This document shows positions 10,849-24,447 of a stretch of 64,000 bases of DNA, piece after piece. The position numbers and the translations under genes are program-made. Below the pieces are notes generated by a model, which worked only from the letters and a program-made list of their open reading frames with translations, was not told where the DNA came from and did no database searches. Each line of letters opens with the position of its first letter. The first letter of the stretch is position 1. The DNA is from Datnioides undecimradiatus (Eukaryota > Chordata > Actinopteri > Lobotiformes > Datnioididae), in the NCBI GenBank assembly GCA_008933995.1, contig WARS01000015.1, forward strand, positions 4,452,173 to 4,516,172. The letters are read 5' to 3'.

Positions 10849-13800
10849 GTAGGTCGCCACTTGCTCCAACCAAAGTTGCCTCTTATTTGTGTGTCTTTGT
10901 TTTCTTGTTTTTGTCAACTCGTGGAAAGTGCGGCACGCCACGGTGGTTATTATTCCCAAACCAGTAGACAAACGATACGGGGTCAAACGTCAAAAGTATG
11001 AAGTCCAAACCTGAGCCACGAGCCTCCTCTGTGGTTCACTACCTCACTTCTTATTTCTGACGCTATCTGTCTCTTAGACAAGTAGTGGGAAGCTGAGCTG
11101 CAGGGAACAAATAAAGAAGAGCAGGATGGCACAACAGGTGCCTCCTCGCTGTGTTTCCGCGGATCATGTTCAGTTTGGGGGCTGGAGCCGTAGGGAGCTC
11201 ACAGGCAGCCTCGCAGCCAACGCAGTCTCGTGTGCACGGTCTTTTTGACACACAAGTGAGACAGCTAGTGCTGTTTGGTTTATGGTGCTGCAACTGACAC
11301 CAAAAGGTCCACAGTCACGCAGATTCTCGTGATGTTCCTTCTTAATTCTCTAGCATTTATGCCACATGCTAAAGGACTGTTTGGCTTAAAAACCTCCCAT
11401 TTTTGTTGCTGCTGAACTTAGCAACATAAACATTTTATCTGAAAAACCGGGCAACTTTTTTTTATCAGTACATAGAGAGAGAAATATAGTTGTGTGTGTG
11501 CTTCATCTCTGCTTATTTTCCAGTCAGTGTAATCTCAACTCCAATGAGTCCACATCCCAGCCCATTAGCTCTGCAACTATAAAACACTGCTGTTTACATT
11601 TCGGGATGAATTCTTCAGTAGATGCTCTCATGCTTTTTGTCAGTGTTCTCAAATTGATGGGGTGAAACTATTTTCCTCTGTTAGTTTTCTTGAGTAATGA
11701 TGACGCAGCTCTACAAGTGATAAAGATGTCGTATTTCATAAGAAAAATCTGAGCCATCTATTTATAGATTGTATTTTTAAATCACCAAATATATGCATGC
11801 TACTACAGTGCAAGACTCTACACACTGCACAAACACTCACAAGGGAGGGAAACACTAGTGAGATTGGTCCGACTCTGGTCACATTATGTCATTTTATTAA
11901 TCAACACAAGTCAGCACAGTTCCAGGAGGAGGGGTTTAATACATGTAATGTGTTGTGACAGAATTTAAAGAGAAATCCTGTGTCCTTGTGTGGAGAACAG
12001 AAATACACCACACAAACGTGGACCCCACACATACTCCAGAGTATCGTGACCGAAATACGTGGGCAGTTCAAGCCTGCACTTGCCAGCGCTCAACGTGAAG
12101 ACAGCGTGGAACAGAGGGGGGCATTCTGACAGGTTGTTGTGGGGTAGCCTAGTCAACAGCTATTGAACCCCCCTTCCCTCCTCGCCTTATCCAGCCCGCC
12201 CACCCACTATACTCCCCAGAGAGCAGGCCTTAATGGCCTCGTTTATCCCCTCTCTTTGACGGGAACTAATGTGTGGAGTGCCCCCCCCCCTTTCCATACC
12301 AGCCCCCAATAGGAATTCCCCTGTGGAGTGCAGTGTCGCCCCCAACCCCCACCATTCACCCTAATTTCCATCTCAATATGGAACGTTCATTGGACTTTGA
12401 CACCTCATAGACAAGAGTTTTACTTCACTTCCTGGTTTTGGGGTCAGCTGAAAGCCGCTCCCATAGGAGCGATAACAGCACACTCTGGTTTCCTGTTGTG
12501 AACTTTGACATCCCCATCATCAACCCCCCTCATCTTCTATCCCTGTAACTCCTGTGTTCATGAAGACTGAAAATAAACTTATCAGGTGAGATGACTTCCA
12601 CATTTTGTTGTGGTTTAATGACACTGTAGATTGTGAAGAGATTCATTACACAAGTGTTTTCAATTGAAATCACTTAGACTATTCATTAGGATTTGACTGT
12701 TTGGGGATATGACTGTGAAATGTGTGGCGGTTTTAAGATGTGAAGGAAAGCAAACTAGTTAAAGAGAGAAAAAATGGGGGATGGGTATGGAAAACATGTG
12801 ACAGAGGGACAATATAGTCCTCTTGACAGGGGTGGAAAGAGGAAAACAGACAAAGATAACCACACACTGGGAGATGGAAGGAGGAGGGAGCGAAAGAAGG
12901 GACGATAGATGGATGGATGGATGAAAAGAGTTGGCATGGAGTGAGAGAGCACCTCGTTGGGGAATTCTGGGTAATCCTCTTAACCATGGAGCCCCCTTCC
13001 CAGACTAAGACACTGGTCCAAATTGAGTCAAAATCAGCTGACAAGGCTGTAGACGTGGATATCTGTTCAAACTGGTGTTTTCAAGAGGTGGGAGAGGATT
13101 TGGAGCCACTGACAGAGGGAGGGTGATGATCTGTAGTCAGACAGGAACCATACGTGATTGCATCAATAACAAGTTATGAGACGGGATGATGATCAGTTCT
13201 TAAGGGCATCAGGCCAACAGGGTGTTGTTATTGGAAACTTTACTCTGCATAAGTATGCTATCAAGAGTGACATTTTTATCAAAATTAAAAAGTGTCTGTG
13301 ATGTCAGCAAAGGAATTATCAATTCGATTATTATAAATGTTTTTTGGTTCTTCAATAAGCCAGAGATGATGATTTTAATTCTTATTCTTGTTGGGGGACT
13401 CTTTATAGTGTAAGAGGCATATAGGCAGTTTTATGCTGCTGAGCACAGTAGAACATAATGAAGTATCAGCTTGACCCTGTATGCCCTAATTTGTATGCAA
13501 ATAAGTTAAATATTAGCAACATCATTGAGGTAACTTCAGCTATGTGACTGTGCTGAGACAGCAGCAACTGCACCAAGAGAAGAAAACATGTAATTTGTAA
13601 TTCCTCCCCTCCTCTGAACACACATGGGATCATCAGAGTCCCGAGTGTCATGTTTGTGTATGTGAGCTCTCGTCTTCTTGTGTTTTGCCAGTGTTTGTAC
13701 TGTTGTTTAATGTGCGCAGCCACCATATACCTCACACAGCACTTATTAAGGCAAAGCTTGAACTTGTAGTCTGATCACTTCACTCAGCTATGACGCACTC

Positions 13801-16800
13801 TGAATAATTTTCATGGGAAAAGTTTTATCACCATTTACCATATCCTTGTTGGATTCTGCATGATGTGACATGGTACTTCAATACATCTAGTGAAAGTCTC
13901 TGCAGCAAGACATCATGAATCACTGAAGCGCAGGCGGTATTTCGCTTTGCCAATTAGTTACAACATATTTGTGAGGAATCAAAGGTTATGCTGAAGTTGT
14001 GATTCACTCTGTGGGTTATTGCATCAGAATGAAAGTTCAGTTGACTGTATCACCCCCGCCTTACGATCTGATCACATGGATTTTTATCTATAGCAGTTAC
14101 AACTCTTGCCATAATCTGCGGCTAGAATTTAGGATAAAAATTGGTTAACGAGCCGCACGTCCAATGTGAGATAGAGTTGAACCTGAAGAAGTGTTGAATT
14201 TATGATAAAGGTTGTGGATTTGAGAATGTCACACTGCAGTTGGAATGAATGGGTGAATTTTGCAGGGTTCAAAATTAACAGCGCAGCAAAAGTTTAGACT
14301 TTGACTTTAGTTTTTCTTCTTTTTTAATCCTCTGTGTAGAGCTTTTCCCGCAGCTCCCCATTTGCAGACACTCCTAGAGGGAAGGGTGGCCTGCTTAATG
14401 GCAGTGCAGATGTTGAGTAGATTAAATAGGCAGTGGAAGCACGATATGTTGAGACCTGTTTACACTATGAGAAGCATCCAAAGTGGTAGCCGCCTATTAT
14501 GGAAGCACATTTTGTTAGTATGTACAATGCTTTTTAATCTGATTACCCAAGACCTCTGATGTGTGCTGCGTGCCGAGTTAATGTTTGGTGTTTGCTGAAA
14601 GACGATCCAGCTTGGCCTATTGCCACTTTCTTGTTCCTCATTCTATCAGTCTGGAAGTTGGAAAATGTGCGTGTGTATGTGCATGAGCATTGAGCTGAAA
14701 GCTGATCTAATGGGCTCTGTGGTGGTGGAGCTCAGCCATGGATCAGTGACGCACCATAGGACCCTTGGCAGCCATGACAGTTTGATCATCTGAGGGATTG
14801 TATGGTCTTTATCAATTATTAAAACTAATCACCGTCCAGCAGCTCGCCGTCTGTCTGTCATTGTCTGTCTGCAGATCCACTGTCCTCCTCCTCTCTCTGT
14901 CACTCAAAGTCTTTGGCTGGTTGTGTGTGTGTGCCCGTACATTTGTCTGACTCTCAGTCCGTCTCCTTCTCTCTTTTTCCTTCTGCTTTTGTTTGACTTG
15001 TCTCACCTTCCTGCCTCACCTTTCAGTCGACATGTCTTGTCTTTTTCTCACAGCTTTTGAGAGTTCAATAAAACTTTATGTAAAATAAACGTAAAAACAA
15101 ATAACATAACATAATGTCTTAACAACATAGAAAAAAAATTTATTACTTGAAGAAAAAGACCTTCTCTAAATTTACTTAAAGTAACTTTTTGAATACTTCA
15201 GCTGTGGTGGTTATCACTCACAACAGGTGTTTACTCCATTCATTAATGCCTGTGATGAGCTCTAATATCATGCCTATATGTATATTGAGTAGTCAGTGTG
15301 TGTGTCCAATATCAGAGAGCAAACAGCAATAAAAACGCTCTATCGGTTCCCAATTTCCGAATTTTGCTTTCTTTACATACTTACTTTATGGCATGAATGA
15401 ATACTTCTCTTAAGTCTGTATATTTGTTTTACAGATTGGGGATCTCAAAGACCACTATCACTTCTTCCATAGTCGGACCATCAAGAGGTCGACTTTGTCC
15501 AGCCGTGGTCGCCATAGTTTCATCTCCATGGAACCCAAGGTAAGCCTGTTTTACTTTGAGCTTTACAGTCCAAAAAGAGTTTGTGTCTATTGTGCGTTTA
15601 ATTGATTTTAGAGACAATTTATCAAAATAATTTTAGCTCAAGGTCCACATACTCGATTTTTCTTGGTAATTTAGTTCATAAAGTTTGTCACTGAGATGAC
15701 TCCATTGTCTGCTGATAAATACCGTGAGGTGTTCTTGTTTTCTTATCCTTGTTGTAGACAAGACAAGCACACAAATGGTTTATGGAAATGCCACTTGGAC
15801 TCTTACATTGTGGGAAAATCCCAGTTTTCCTTACATTTCACAGTGTACCGGTCACATCCTGACAAATGAATTGTGATCATTGAAGCCTACTGTGCTACTT
15901 TTCTATTCCACAAAACCCATCAACTTCAGGTTTGATGGATGGATGCATCGGTTTAGAGATAAAAACATTATTTGAATATATTTATCCTTGAAGGAAAAAA
16001 TGGCAAAAACTGACAGACAACTTCCATGTGCTTCTTTATTACTCTATGCAATCAAAAGGAGTTCCACAAACCAGACAAAGTGCTGGTTTGCACTTTTACC
16101 ATGCTTTAAAGAGGCCCCCCATCATCACTAGTCAATGGGTGTAATCAAAAACAGAATTTTATACAAATATTTTGTGATCTCTGCACATCTATTTCCTTTT
16201 GTAACTGCCATGTTCGGGTAAAGTTTGTTGAGAAACTACAAACTCAACCGTTAGCATGCTTTGCTACCCAACACCCTGTCAGTGGGGCTTTCTGACTGCC
16301 ATCACCATGTCAGATGTGACTGGGTGGTGTACCAGAAAGAAGGAAAAGTGCGTAGTCATATCTGTTATGTCGAATCATTCCCAGTTACACGTAGAAAAGC
16401 CCTGATGCCACCACGGCATCCTTTTCTCTTAAACTGACCCGCTACATGGCAAAGTGATTTAGATGAACCAACAAGCACTTGCTTTAAGACTTAAACTCCT
16501 GTCCTGTTAGTTTTCTTCTCATCACTGCATCAGGTCAAACCCTGGCTGGATTATTAATGAGGCCTGAACTGCACTCCACTGTGAACCTCATCAAAATACA
16601 CAAAACGGGTCACTAAATCAAACCTGAGTGAGTGTTTAGTTGGGGCACACGGCGCAGCCATTGTCGTTTCTACTGCCTTGTTTAGAGTTTTGAGTGCTCT
16701 TTGAGTTGATGGCTTCAAATTGGTTTTAAGGACAAGTTTGTGGTCTCCTCTCATTCTTGACATGCCTCCCTAGATTATTTTTGTCATACACAAAGCTTAT

Positions 16801-19800
16801 CTGTTGATAAGCTCACAGGGGGACTCAATCCTGGCAAAACAAGATGCAGATGATCCCCAGATGCATTACAGTTAAACATGGAAAATCCCATTCATGTCAG
16901 TTTTGAAAAATACTGACATTTTGAGATCCAGTGTTTTCATTCAGCAGCGATGGCTTTTTGTGTGTGTGTTGTGTTTCAGCAGTGGATTCAAGCGCATGTA
17001 AGTTTGTTTGTATCTGTGCATGCACATGAATGCCTGCCAACTGCTGAGGAATGACAATGATTTATCAGTGGGATTATGAAAAGAAGAAGATCAAGTAGGA
17101 AGAAGAAATAGTGAGCGAACCAGAAAGGAAATGTAAGACGGTGCCTGTCACCTTCTGTTAGCCTCTTATCTTGTTGTCCTCTATCTCCTATTCGGTTTTC
17201 TTTCCCTTTTGTACTTGTTTTTCGTCCACTCAGCTTGTTTGTCCACCTGCTGCCCTTACCTGTCATCCCTTGTCTTTTCTCTTCCTCAGACTCCGTCTCC
17301 TTCCTCTTTTATCACTGTTGCTTTCAGCGTGCTCATCTCCCTGCCTTCATCTTTGGTTCTCTTCCTCTCTCAGGCCTGACACCGTGCCATGGTGGAAGAA
17401 GGTTTGTGTCCTGATGCCAGCTGGCTGAGAGACTGAGATTTTAGAAGACTAGATCAGAGAGGAGAGGTTAAGGGCAGAAAAGGGAAAAAAGAGCTATTAC
17501 AACAGAAGGGGAGAGAAGAGGAGCTGGAGAGAGGAGGGAAGATGGGGGAAAGATGGACTAGAGAAACCCAATAAAGTAAAGCGGAGCAGAGAGGAATGGA
17601 GCTGTCAGTGTTTTCCCCCAACTGGCTTTGCTTTCTGCGTAATCTGCGGACCTGTCAGTGGGTTTGGGATCCACATGACGGCTAGTTTGGCATCAGCACA
17701 GTCTGGCATACTGCTAATGATGTTTTGCAATCAGGTTTTGTAATAATGACAGCCGTGTGTGTGTTTGTGTGTGAGTGAGTCAGATGGGTGTAGCGGTGCC
17801 ATGAAAGGCGCACCCTGCCATCCACAGTACTCATTGGCACGCATGTTACCATGGAGATGCAGCACAGCACAGATTACCGCTTTATGGCATCCGCCTAACT
17901 GCAGTGTCACTTGCCTCTCAGGTCAAAGACCACTTATTTTTCCTGGCTGGTGAATGACTCTGCCAAGGCCATTGGCATGAAGAGAGCGTGTGTCATTATG
18001 ATATCTGCTTTCCTCTAACTGTTCCTGTTGTGGGTTCAGTATAGATGTAGATTAATCAGTACTGAGTGAAGAAATTAACCAACTTTCACTGACTCAAAAC
18101 ACTGAAATAAAATTCAATTTTCTCACTTTTAAAATGAACATGACTTCACGTTCAAGGACATTTTTTATTTTTAATTGTATTGTTTAGCTTTCTATTTGTG
18201 CATCTCAATACCTGTTTTGATAAACCAACCTGTTAGTTGGAAGATCTTCTCTTTCTGTGTTTGACGCAGCACTCGGCTTGCACCTTGCACTGTTATGCTG
18301 ACGTACGCCCATGACTCATTCATACTGGGAGTTCCAAGAGAATTTGGACAGCCACAGACTTTTTTTTTGTTGTATCTCTGCACTGTTATTAGCTTTTGGT
18401 GTGAAATGAGTTCAAGTACACTCAGCTTGCTTTGTTTGAAATCTATTTCCAGCTATTTCAAGTTTACTGTAAACAACAATTAGAGTACTACGGTGGTTAG
18501 TTTCCCTTTTTGTAATGTCCTTTTTTTGAAGGCTGTGCAGAGGTTAGTGGAGAGGAACAACCGCTGAACGCCTTCACGGCTGTCTGTCCACGGTGTTCTG
18601 TTGCAGGAGCGTGGTGTTTCCAGCCGGTTTCACTTAGAGAGACTCTTGCTTACTTGAAGTCATTTAACCAGACATGCAGGAAAACTGAGAGCCAGGTGTG
18701 GTCCGCAGCTGAATCCTCGCTGGGATACGCTGAAATGCAAAATGGCTGTGACGACAAAATGAAATTTCATTGTTTTGTTGTATTTATGACTTGCAGGCTT
18801 CTAGAAGTCATGCCACGTGAGGAAAATACTTTACCACATAGTAAAACTACTTGAATGACCTCAAATGAGCTTATATCCAATTACTGGGCAGTTAAAACCG
18901 TTGAAGTCTGCTCAATTTTTATCCATCGTGGCTCATAGCGGTTTTTCATCATTCAACTGTCTTTATTGCTCGCTGTAGTCGTGAACATATGTGGAAGGCA
19001 AGAACACTCACAGCGTTGAGGAGAGAACACAGACGGAGTTTGTGTACCTGTCAAGACCATAGGGGGTTTACGCACAGGTATTGTGAGACTTGGCGCAGTT
19101 CCAGGTACAGCTTTTCATAAAGTCAGGATGCTTATGTGACATTCTGCCATAAAATCTGTTTTTGCCTCAAATTTGTTGAACGGATGAACCACTAGTTGAC
19201 GCCCTGAGATGAGCACCTACAGCTGGCCAGCACAGCGCCATGGGCTCAAACTGCCTGTGAAAAGTTGTGCAACTGTGCGCTGTGTTTGGGCCGAGGCTCT
19301 GAATTGCACTTAAGAGAGCAGAACTAGCTTCTCGTTTGTGTCCAAAGGTTGTTATGGGTGTTTTGCGACACTAGCCTTTGACCTTTTTTAAAACCCGCAG
19401 CTTTCAGCTCTTTTGCCTGAAACTCAAAAACAGCAGTGAAAGTGGATCAATTTGTTCCCATTTGTTCTATTGAAGTGAACTCTTCCCCAGTTTCCCCTGG
19501 TTACTGACCCAGCCAGCAAGAGCCACCTGCAAACCCTTACACAGAGAGCAAATGAGAGAGAGAGAGGGAGGGAGGGAGGATGGGGGCTGGAGTGGGAGCG
19601 AGAGAGAGAGACAGCTGATCTCTGAGAAAAATGGGCATCTGCGGAGAAGAAGACCTGAAATGCACGAATGAGAGACAGAGAGGAAGGAGCAGACGAGTGT
19701 GAAAGAGATGAGAAAAGTAAAAGAGCGAGATAACCAAGGGGAGTCAGGAGTGAGAGAAAGGAGGAAAAAAAAGGAGAGTGACGGAGAGGTACAGGTGCTA

Positions 19801-22800
19801 GCAGATCATTCCTCTGCTCCACCATGCTGGAGTTAAAAAAATGGAGCCGATCCAGTCGTCATGCCTCAGAGCCTGCCAGCGAATTGGCAATGAAACAAAG
19901 GCGGCGATACATGGGCAAGTTTTAGAGGCAATAATAGAGGGCAATATTGTCTTTGTTTGGATAGGAGCTGGCAAACGTGACACAATTAATGTGGATAACC
20001 AGTGAGTTACCAGTGAGTGATTTTTAGCAGGAACAACAAAGGGCGGTATTGCCAATAATGGCTTTAGAAATAGTGTTTAAGAGCATTTATCTGCCTCGGG
20101 TCATCTTTCAAATAGAGGACAACAGTGTGTGTGTGTTTAATAATGAAGACATGCAAAGTGTAAGCTGCTGCTGTGTGAGCAGCAGCAGCAGCAGAGCAGC
20201 AGAGCAGCAGTGGGAAGATATAAAGCAGAGAACCACTTTAAATGCAAAACAAACTTGTAGATGAACATTCATCTCAGAACATGCACATTTTATTTGTGAG
20301 GATACGCTCCTCTTCCTCAGTTATCAGATACTTCAAGTATTTATCTATATATTGTAACAAATGTATTGTCCTCCTTTTTTTTTTTTTTAATCATCAGACT
20401 ATGGTGGAACTGCACTTTTTGAAGATGGTCTCTAGGGAATTACTAGAAAATCAATAAAAGTAAATTATCAGCCCTTCTGCGAATATGATCTGAGTTGTTC
20501 ATATATATAAACACCAGCAGAGTTGTTTAGATATCATGATATTAATGTCAGCATCGCCCACGTTATCCTTGAAACCCCTGGATTTATTTATTTTCCTTTG
20601 CCTTTGTATTGCATTGATATTGTTGGTCCAAGCTCTCTTGAATAATTTTCTTTTGGCTTTAGAAAGAGTTTTTCTCTTCCAATGCCTCAGAAACAGAAAA
20701 TAATCGGTTGTGATAACGAGAGGTGTGAAAATGAGGACACTAATGATCAATGGGAGATTCTTGCAGCGACTAGTGCTGCATAACTGCTGAATCTGACCTA
20801 CGACAACACATTTCTGCTTCACAAATTTAATATCCAACAACAGAACCTTTTTTTAGCCCATAGACCTCTGAAAGTAATCTGATTAAAAACCCTGAAAAAG
20901 AAAATCATTTTTGGTTGAATGGTTCATTTTTCAGAAAGTATCACTAAAGCTGAGGAAAGTTCAGATAACAAACTGGGATCATCTGGACTGAAGCGCACAA
21001 GGTAGACGAACATTGAAAGTGCTTCTTTACCCTTTTTTTAAATTCACTACACTAACCCAATACAGTACATTATGAAGTATATGGCAATAGTAATTCCCAG
21101 TACATCAATGATCCTAAATCTCCTCACTTACCATCTCCGTAGGAAGGTTGCAGGCCATAATCCACTACCTAGCAGCACCTGACTGAGGTGGCAGGGATTC
21201 AGCGTCCGGCTCAAGGACACTTCAGTAGGTTGGATACTTGCCAGCACGCGGATGCACGAGCCTTCAGTTTGCTCGGTTGATGTCCTCGTTCATTAGTCAA
21301 GTTCAGCAAAGTCTTCAGAAATCCTTTAAATTCCTGGGTCCTGTCAGAGACATCTGAGGTGAACTACGCACTAATTGGGATCTAACTTCAGCACAATCGT
21401 TTCTCTTTCTCGCCATCTGTAAAGTCTTTCCTCTTGTCTCGTCAGTCTGTAGAAGAATTAATGGCTGACAGGATTGGTTTGAGATGATGAGGCAGTGTCG
21501 CATTCGTCGTCAGTCCCTCCTGGAATTACCAAGTTAAGGACAAGAGCAGTTAAGAGCTACAATACTGATCAAAGTTTGCGGTTGCTGCTATGCTAATATA
21601 TGCAAATTGTAATGGTACACCAGTGGGTTTTGCACAGACCCGTGCACACACAATTCCTGATGACAGTGTTGTTTTGAGGCTAATGGCGTGTGTAAACGGT
21701 TGCTTTGAAGCTGATGGTCCTGACAGAACTTGGAGTGAAATGAGCTGAGACCTCTGCAGACGGAGGAGCACCAGGCTAAAACAAAATATCTCACTTGGGG
21801 TTTTTTTGACTCTCTGTGCCTGCCCTGGTTTGCCACTCACCATCTCTTTTTCTTCCATATCTTACTCTCTTAAAAAGGAAGGTCCACACTCTTAGTTATT
21901 AAATTACGTCACCTTCAGTATAGTTTTTTTCTCTTTCCCTCCTTCACGATCTTTAAAGAGCTACATACTCGAGTTATTAAATCAATGTTATTTATAAAAT
22001 CAATCTTCCTCTCTACACTTGCTGTCTTTTGGTCTCACTCTCTATTTGTTTTCAGTTCCCTCCTCTTGCAGCTCGGGCTTTTTTTATTGACTCTCCTGGG
22101 ACTTGTTCTCTTCAGCTCTTTATCACCTCCCCTTCTCTCGTCTTATCTTGTCTCGTTGCCTTCCTCTCCAACTCTCTGGAGAGCCTGGCAGATTGTTTCA
22201 GTGCATGAGACCAGATAATCACTCTGCAGTCATTTTGTCAGCTTCTCTCTCTTCTCCTCTCCTCTGTCTGCTGGAGCTGTATTGATGCGCAGAAATCTTT
22301 GCAGTTGGACATTGTTCACTAAAGCGCCAGACTTCTGGATCTGGTGAATTCAGCAACAAAACAAAAACACATTTCTTAGTGTGAAAATGATTCTATTGAT
22401 TATGATGAGTGCAGTTTCTTTTCTCCGTACATCATGCATGCAGCTTGACTCTTTCAGTTCACAGTAGATGCTGTGGCAACAGTGCACACTTACTTAATAC
22501 TGTACCAATAAGCTGTAGCTCCACACGTTTCATCTGAATGAGCTTCATTCCTGAAGTAAATTGAAAGGATCCAAATGTAGACCGTGTAAGCTGTCAGACA
22601 AACATGTTTATGTGCAAGCTTAAATCTGACGAATCCATGAATCATTTATTTAGGAAATATCTACATCTCAGGATGCTCTCATACAAGCTTTACACATGTT
22701 CCCTCAGTGTGTCTTGCCAGTTTTATGCCTGCAGTTTTTGTATGATCATCATTGCTGGTACATGGCACAAACGTCTCAGCTTTTCTTTTAGACAGATGAA

Positions 22801-23756
22801 GTCTACAGGACTTCAGCTAGACTAAACACAAGATTTCAGGGTTTTAAAATGAGGTGACCAGGGCCAAGCAAGTGGGTCCAGCCCTCTTGTTCAGATCCAA
22901 CAATGCTGATTTTGAAATCGGAAAATTCCGACTGAAAGTGGAGCGAGATTCCTGCCAAGGAATGCCTTGCTCCTTGAAGCGAGCCCATAACATTTGAGAG
23001 ATTGATGTTACCTGAGAGACATTTATGTCTTTGGAGCATATGTGTGTCTATTAGTCTGTCCATTTTGCAGACAGCGAGAGATGAACTGATGGAGAAAAAA
23101 AAAAAGTGTCCACTGCAAAACTTTTGCAGGATAATGGTAAAATGGAGTGTAAGTGTAAGCTTGAAATGGCTTACCGGACATCTTACAAACAATATATGAA
23201 AGTTTTGTTGACTTGTCTTAGTTACAGGCTTGTATAAAATCACGTCTTAATTTGGTCACCATTGCAATGTTGAAGTAGGGAGACATCGGGCGATCAGTGC
23301 TGAAGCTACAGATTGTCTGCATCCCTGAAATTACTGTACAACTGAAAATGAAAAATGTTGTTTTCTTTTGGACACAAATCACCTTTACAAGTTAAAACAC
23401 TGCATTTCTCTTAAGCATCATTTCCCCCATCATTTAAAAAGTACTATCTGGGCTCATGGCTCACCTCAAGCAAAAACTGTTTTATTTTGTTTTTCTTTGT
23501 GCATTGATATTCTAACCGTATTTACTCTCTGGGGGCGATCTATATCTTTGTGTGTGAGGGTTCGTCATAAAATGCGAAGAAGTGAAAATAAACCACTGTA
23601 TTTTCACTTTTTATTGAAGATGCAGTGCCTGTTATTTAAGAAGATCACAGGATTTCCATAACCATATATTTCTGTTGACTGATTGTACTGTGTGTGAAGA
23701 AGTTCAATGTCTGTGTGGTATTACATGACGTCCACTCAGTTTGTGTTATCTCCCGG

Positions 23757-23790
<34 letters not shown>

Positions 23791-24407
23791 CAGGTGGAGT
23801 GGATACAGCAGCAGGTGGTGAAGAGGAGGATCAAGAGGGATTACAAGCCAGCCCCACCCCTTTCCCTGTCAAGCCCCGCCCACAGCAACCCAGCCCAGAA
23901 CAACATATTCTATAATGACGCCAAGTGGAGCAGTATGTGGTACATTGTGAGTACACTGTATACTCATACTAGAGAATTTCATTCTCTATCTCTCTCTCTC
24001 TGTTTACTGCACGTTTGCTGCATCAAAACAAGAATATTACAAGGTCCCAGAGACATAGAGCCCAGTATAATTCAGTCTCATTCATGCTGTGAGTTTGCTC
24101 TGTTATTTGCCCACATTTATCCAGTTTGTGGGTCAAAGGTCAGATGAGGTCATGGCATGATCCTGATTACTGCAGGGTCAGTGGAGCTGAGGGATTTGCG
24201 TGAGTGTGTTTTAGTGAATGAAAGAATAGAAAAGCTGAAGTGGCAAACGATTTTTTTTTTTTGTCGTTCCTCAATTTGAAATGAGACAATTTAGGGTCAA
24301 GGTTAGACTTTATGTGTGTTTACTCATTAATATTTGTTAATGGGTAAGCCCACATTTCGAAATTGTTTCTCTGAGAATGATGGTGTTATGCATGCAGTTG
24401 TTCTCTC

Positions 24408-24447
<40 letters not shown>

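Larger units (their letters stand above)
15540..23793 (+). other. pcsk5 intron 2
   Basis: The longest intron at 8.25 kb. It holds a GA-rich tract (19553-19615), a CAG-type triplet stretch (20179-20210), a fragment of a dispersed repeat (about 21180-21240) and a TG repeat touching the next acceptor. No other feature was recognised. Confidence 0.7.

Noticed and set aside
10195..10986. 263-codon open frame on the minus strand over pcsk5 exon 1 and promoter
   Set aside because: It is antisense to a firm exon and CpG-rich leader, where stops are rare. The peptide is low-complexity (Ser/Arg/Glu runs) with no recognisable domain.
19424..19825. 133-codon Ser/Leu-rich frame on the minus strand
   Set aside because: It is the complement of a GA-rich purine tract in intron 2, so it is a composition artefact.
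23509..23661. Possible extra coding exon in intron 2 before the TG repeat
   Set aside because: The open frame there has no homology to convertases, and exons 2 and 3 already join in phase.
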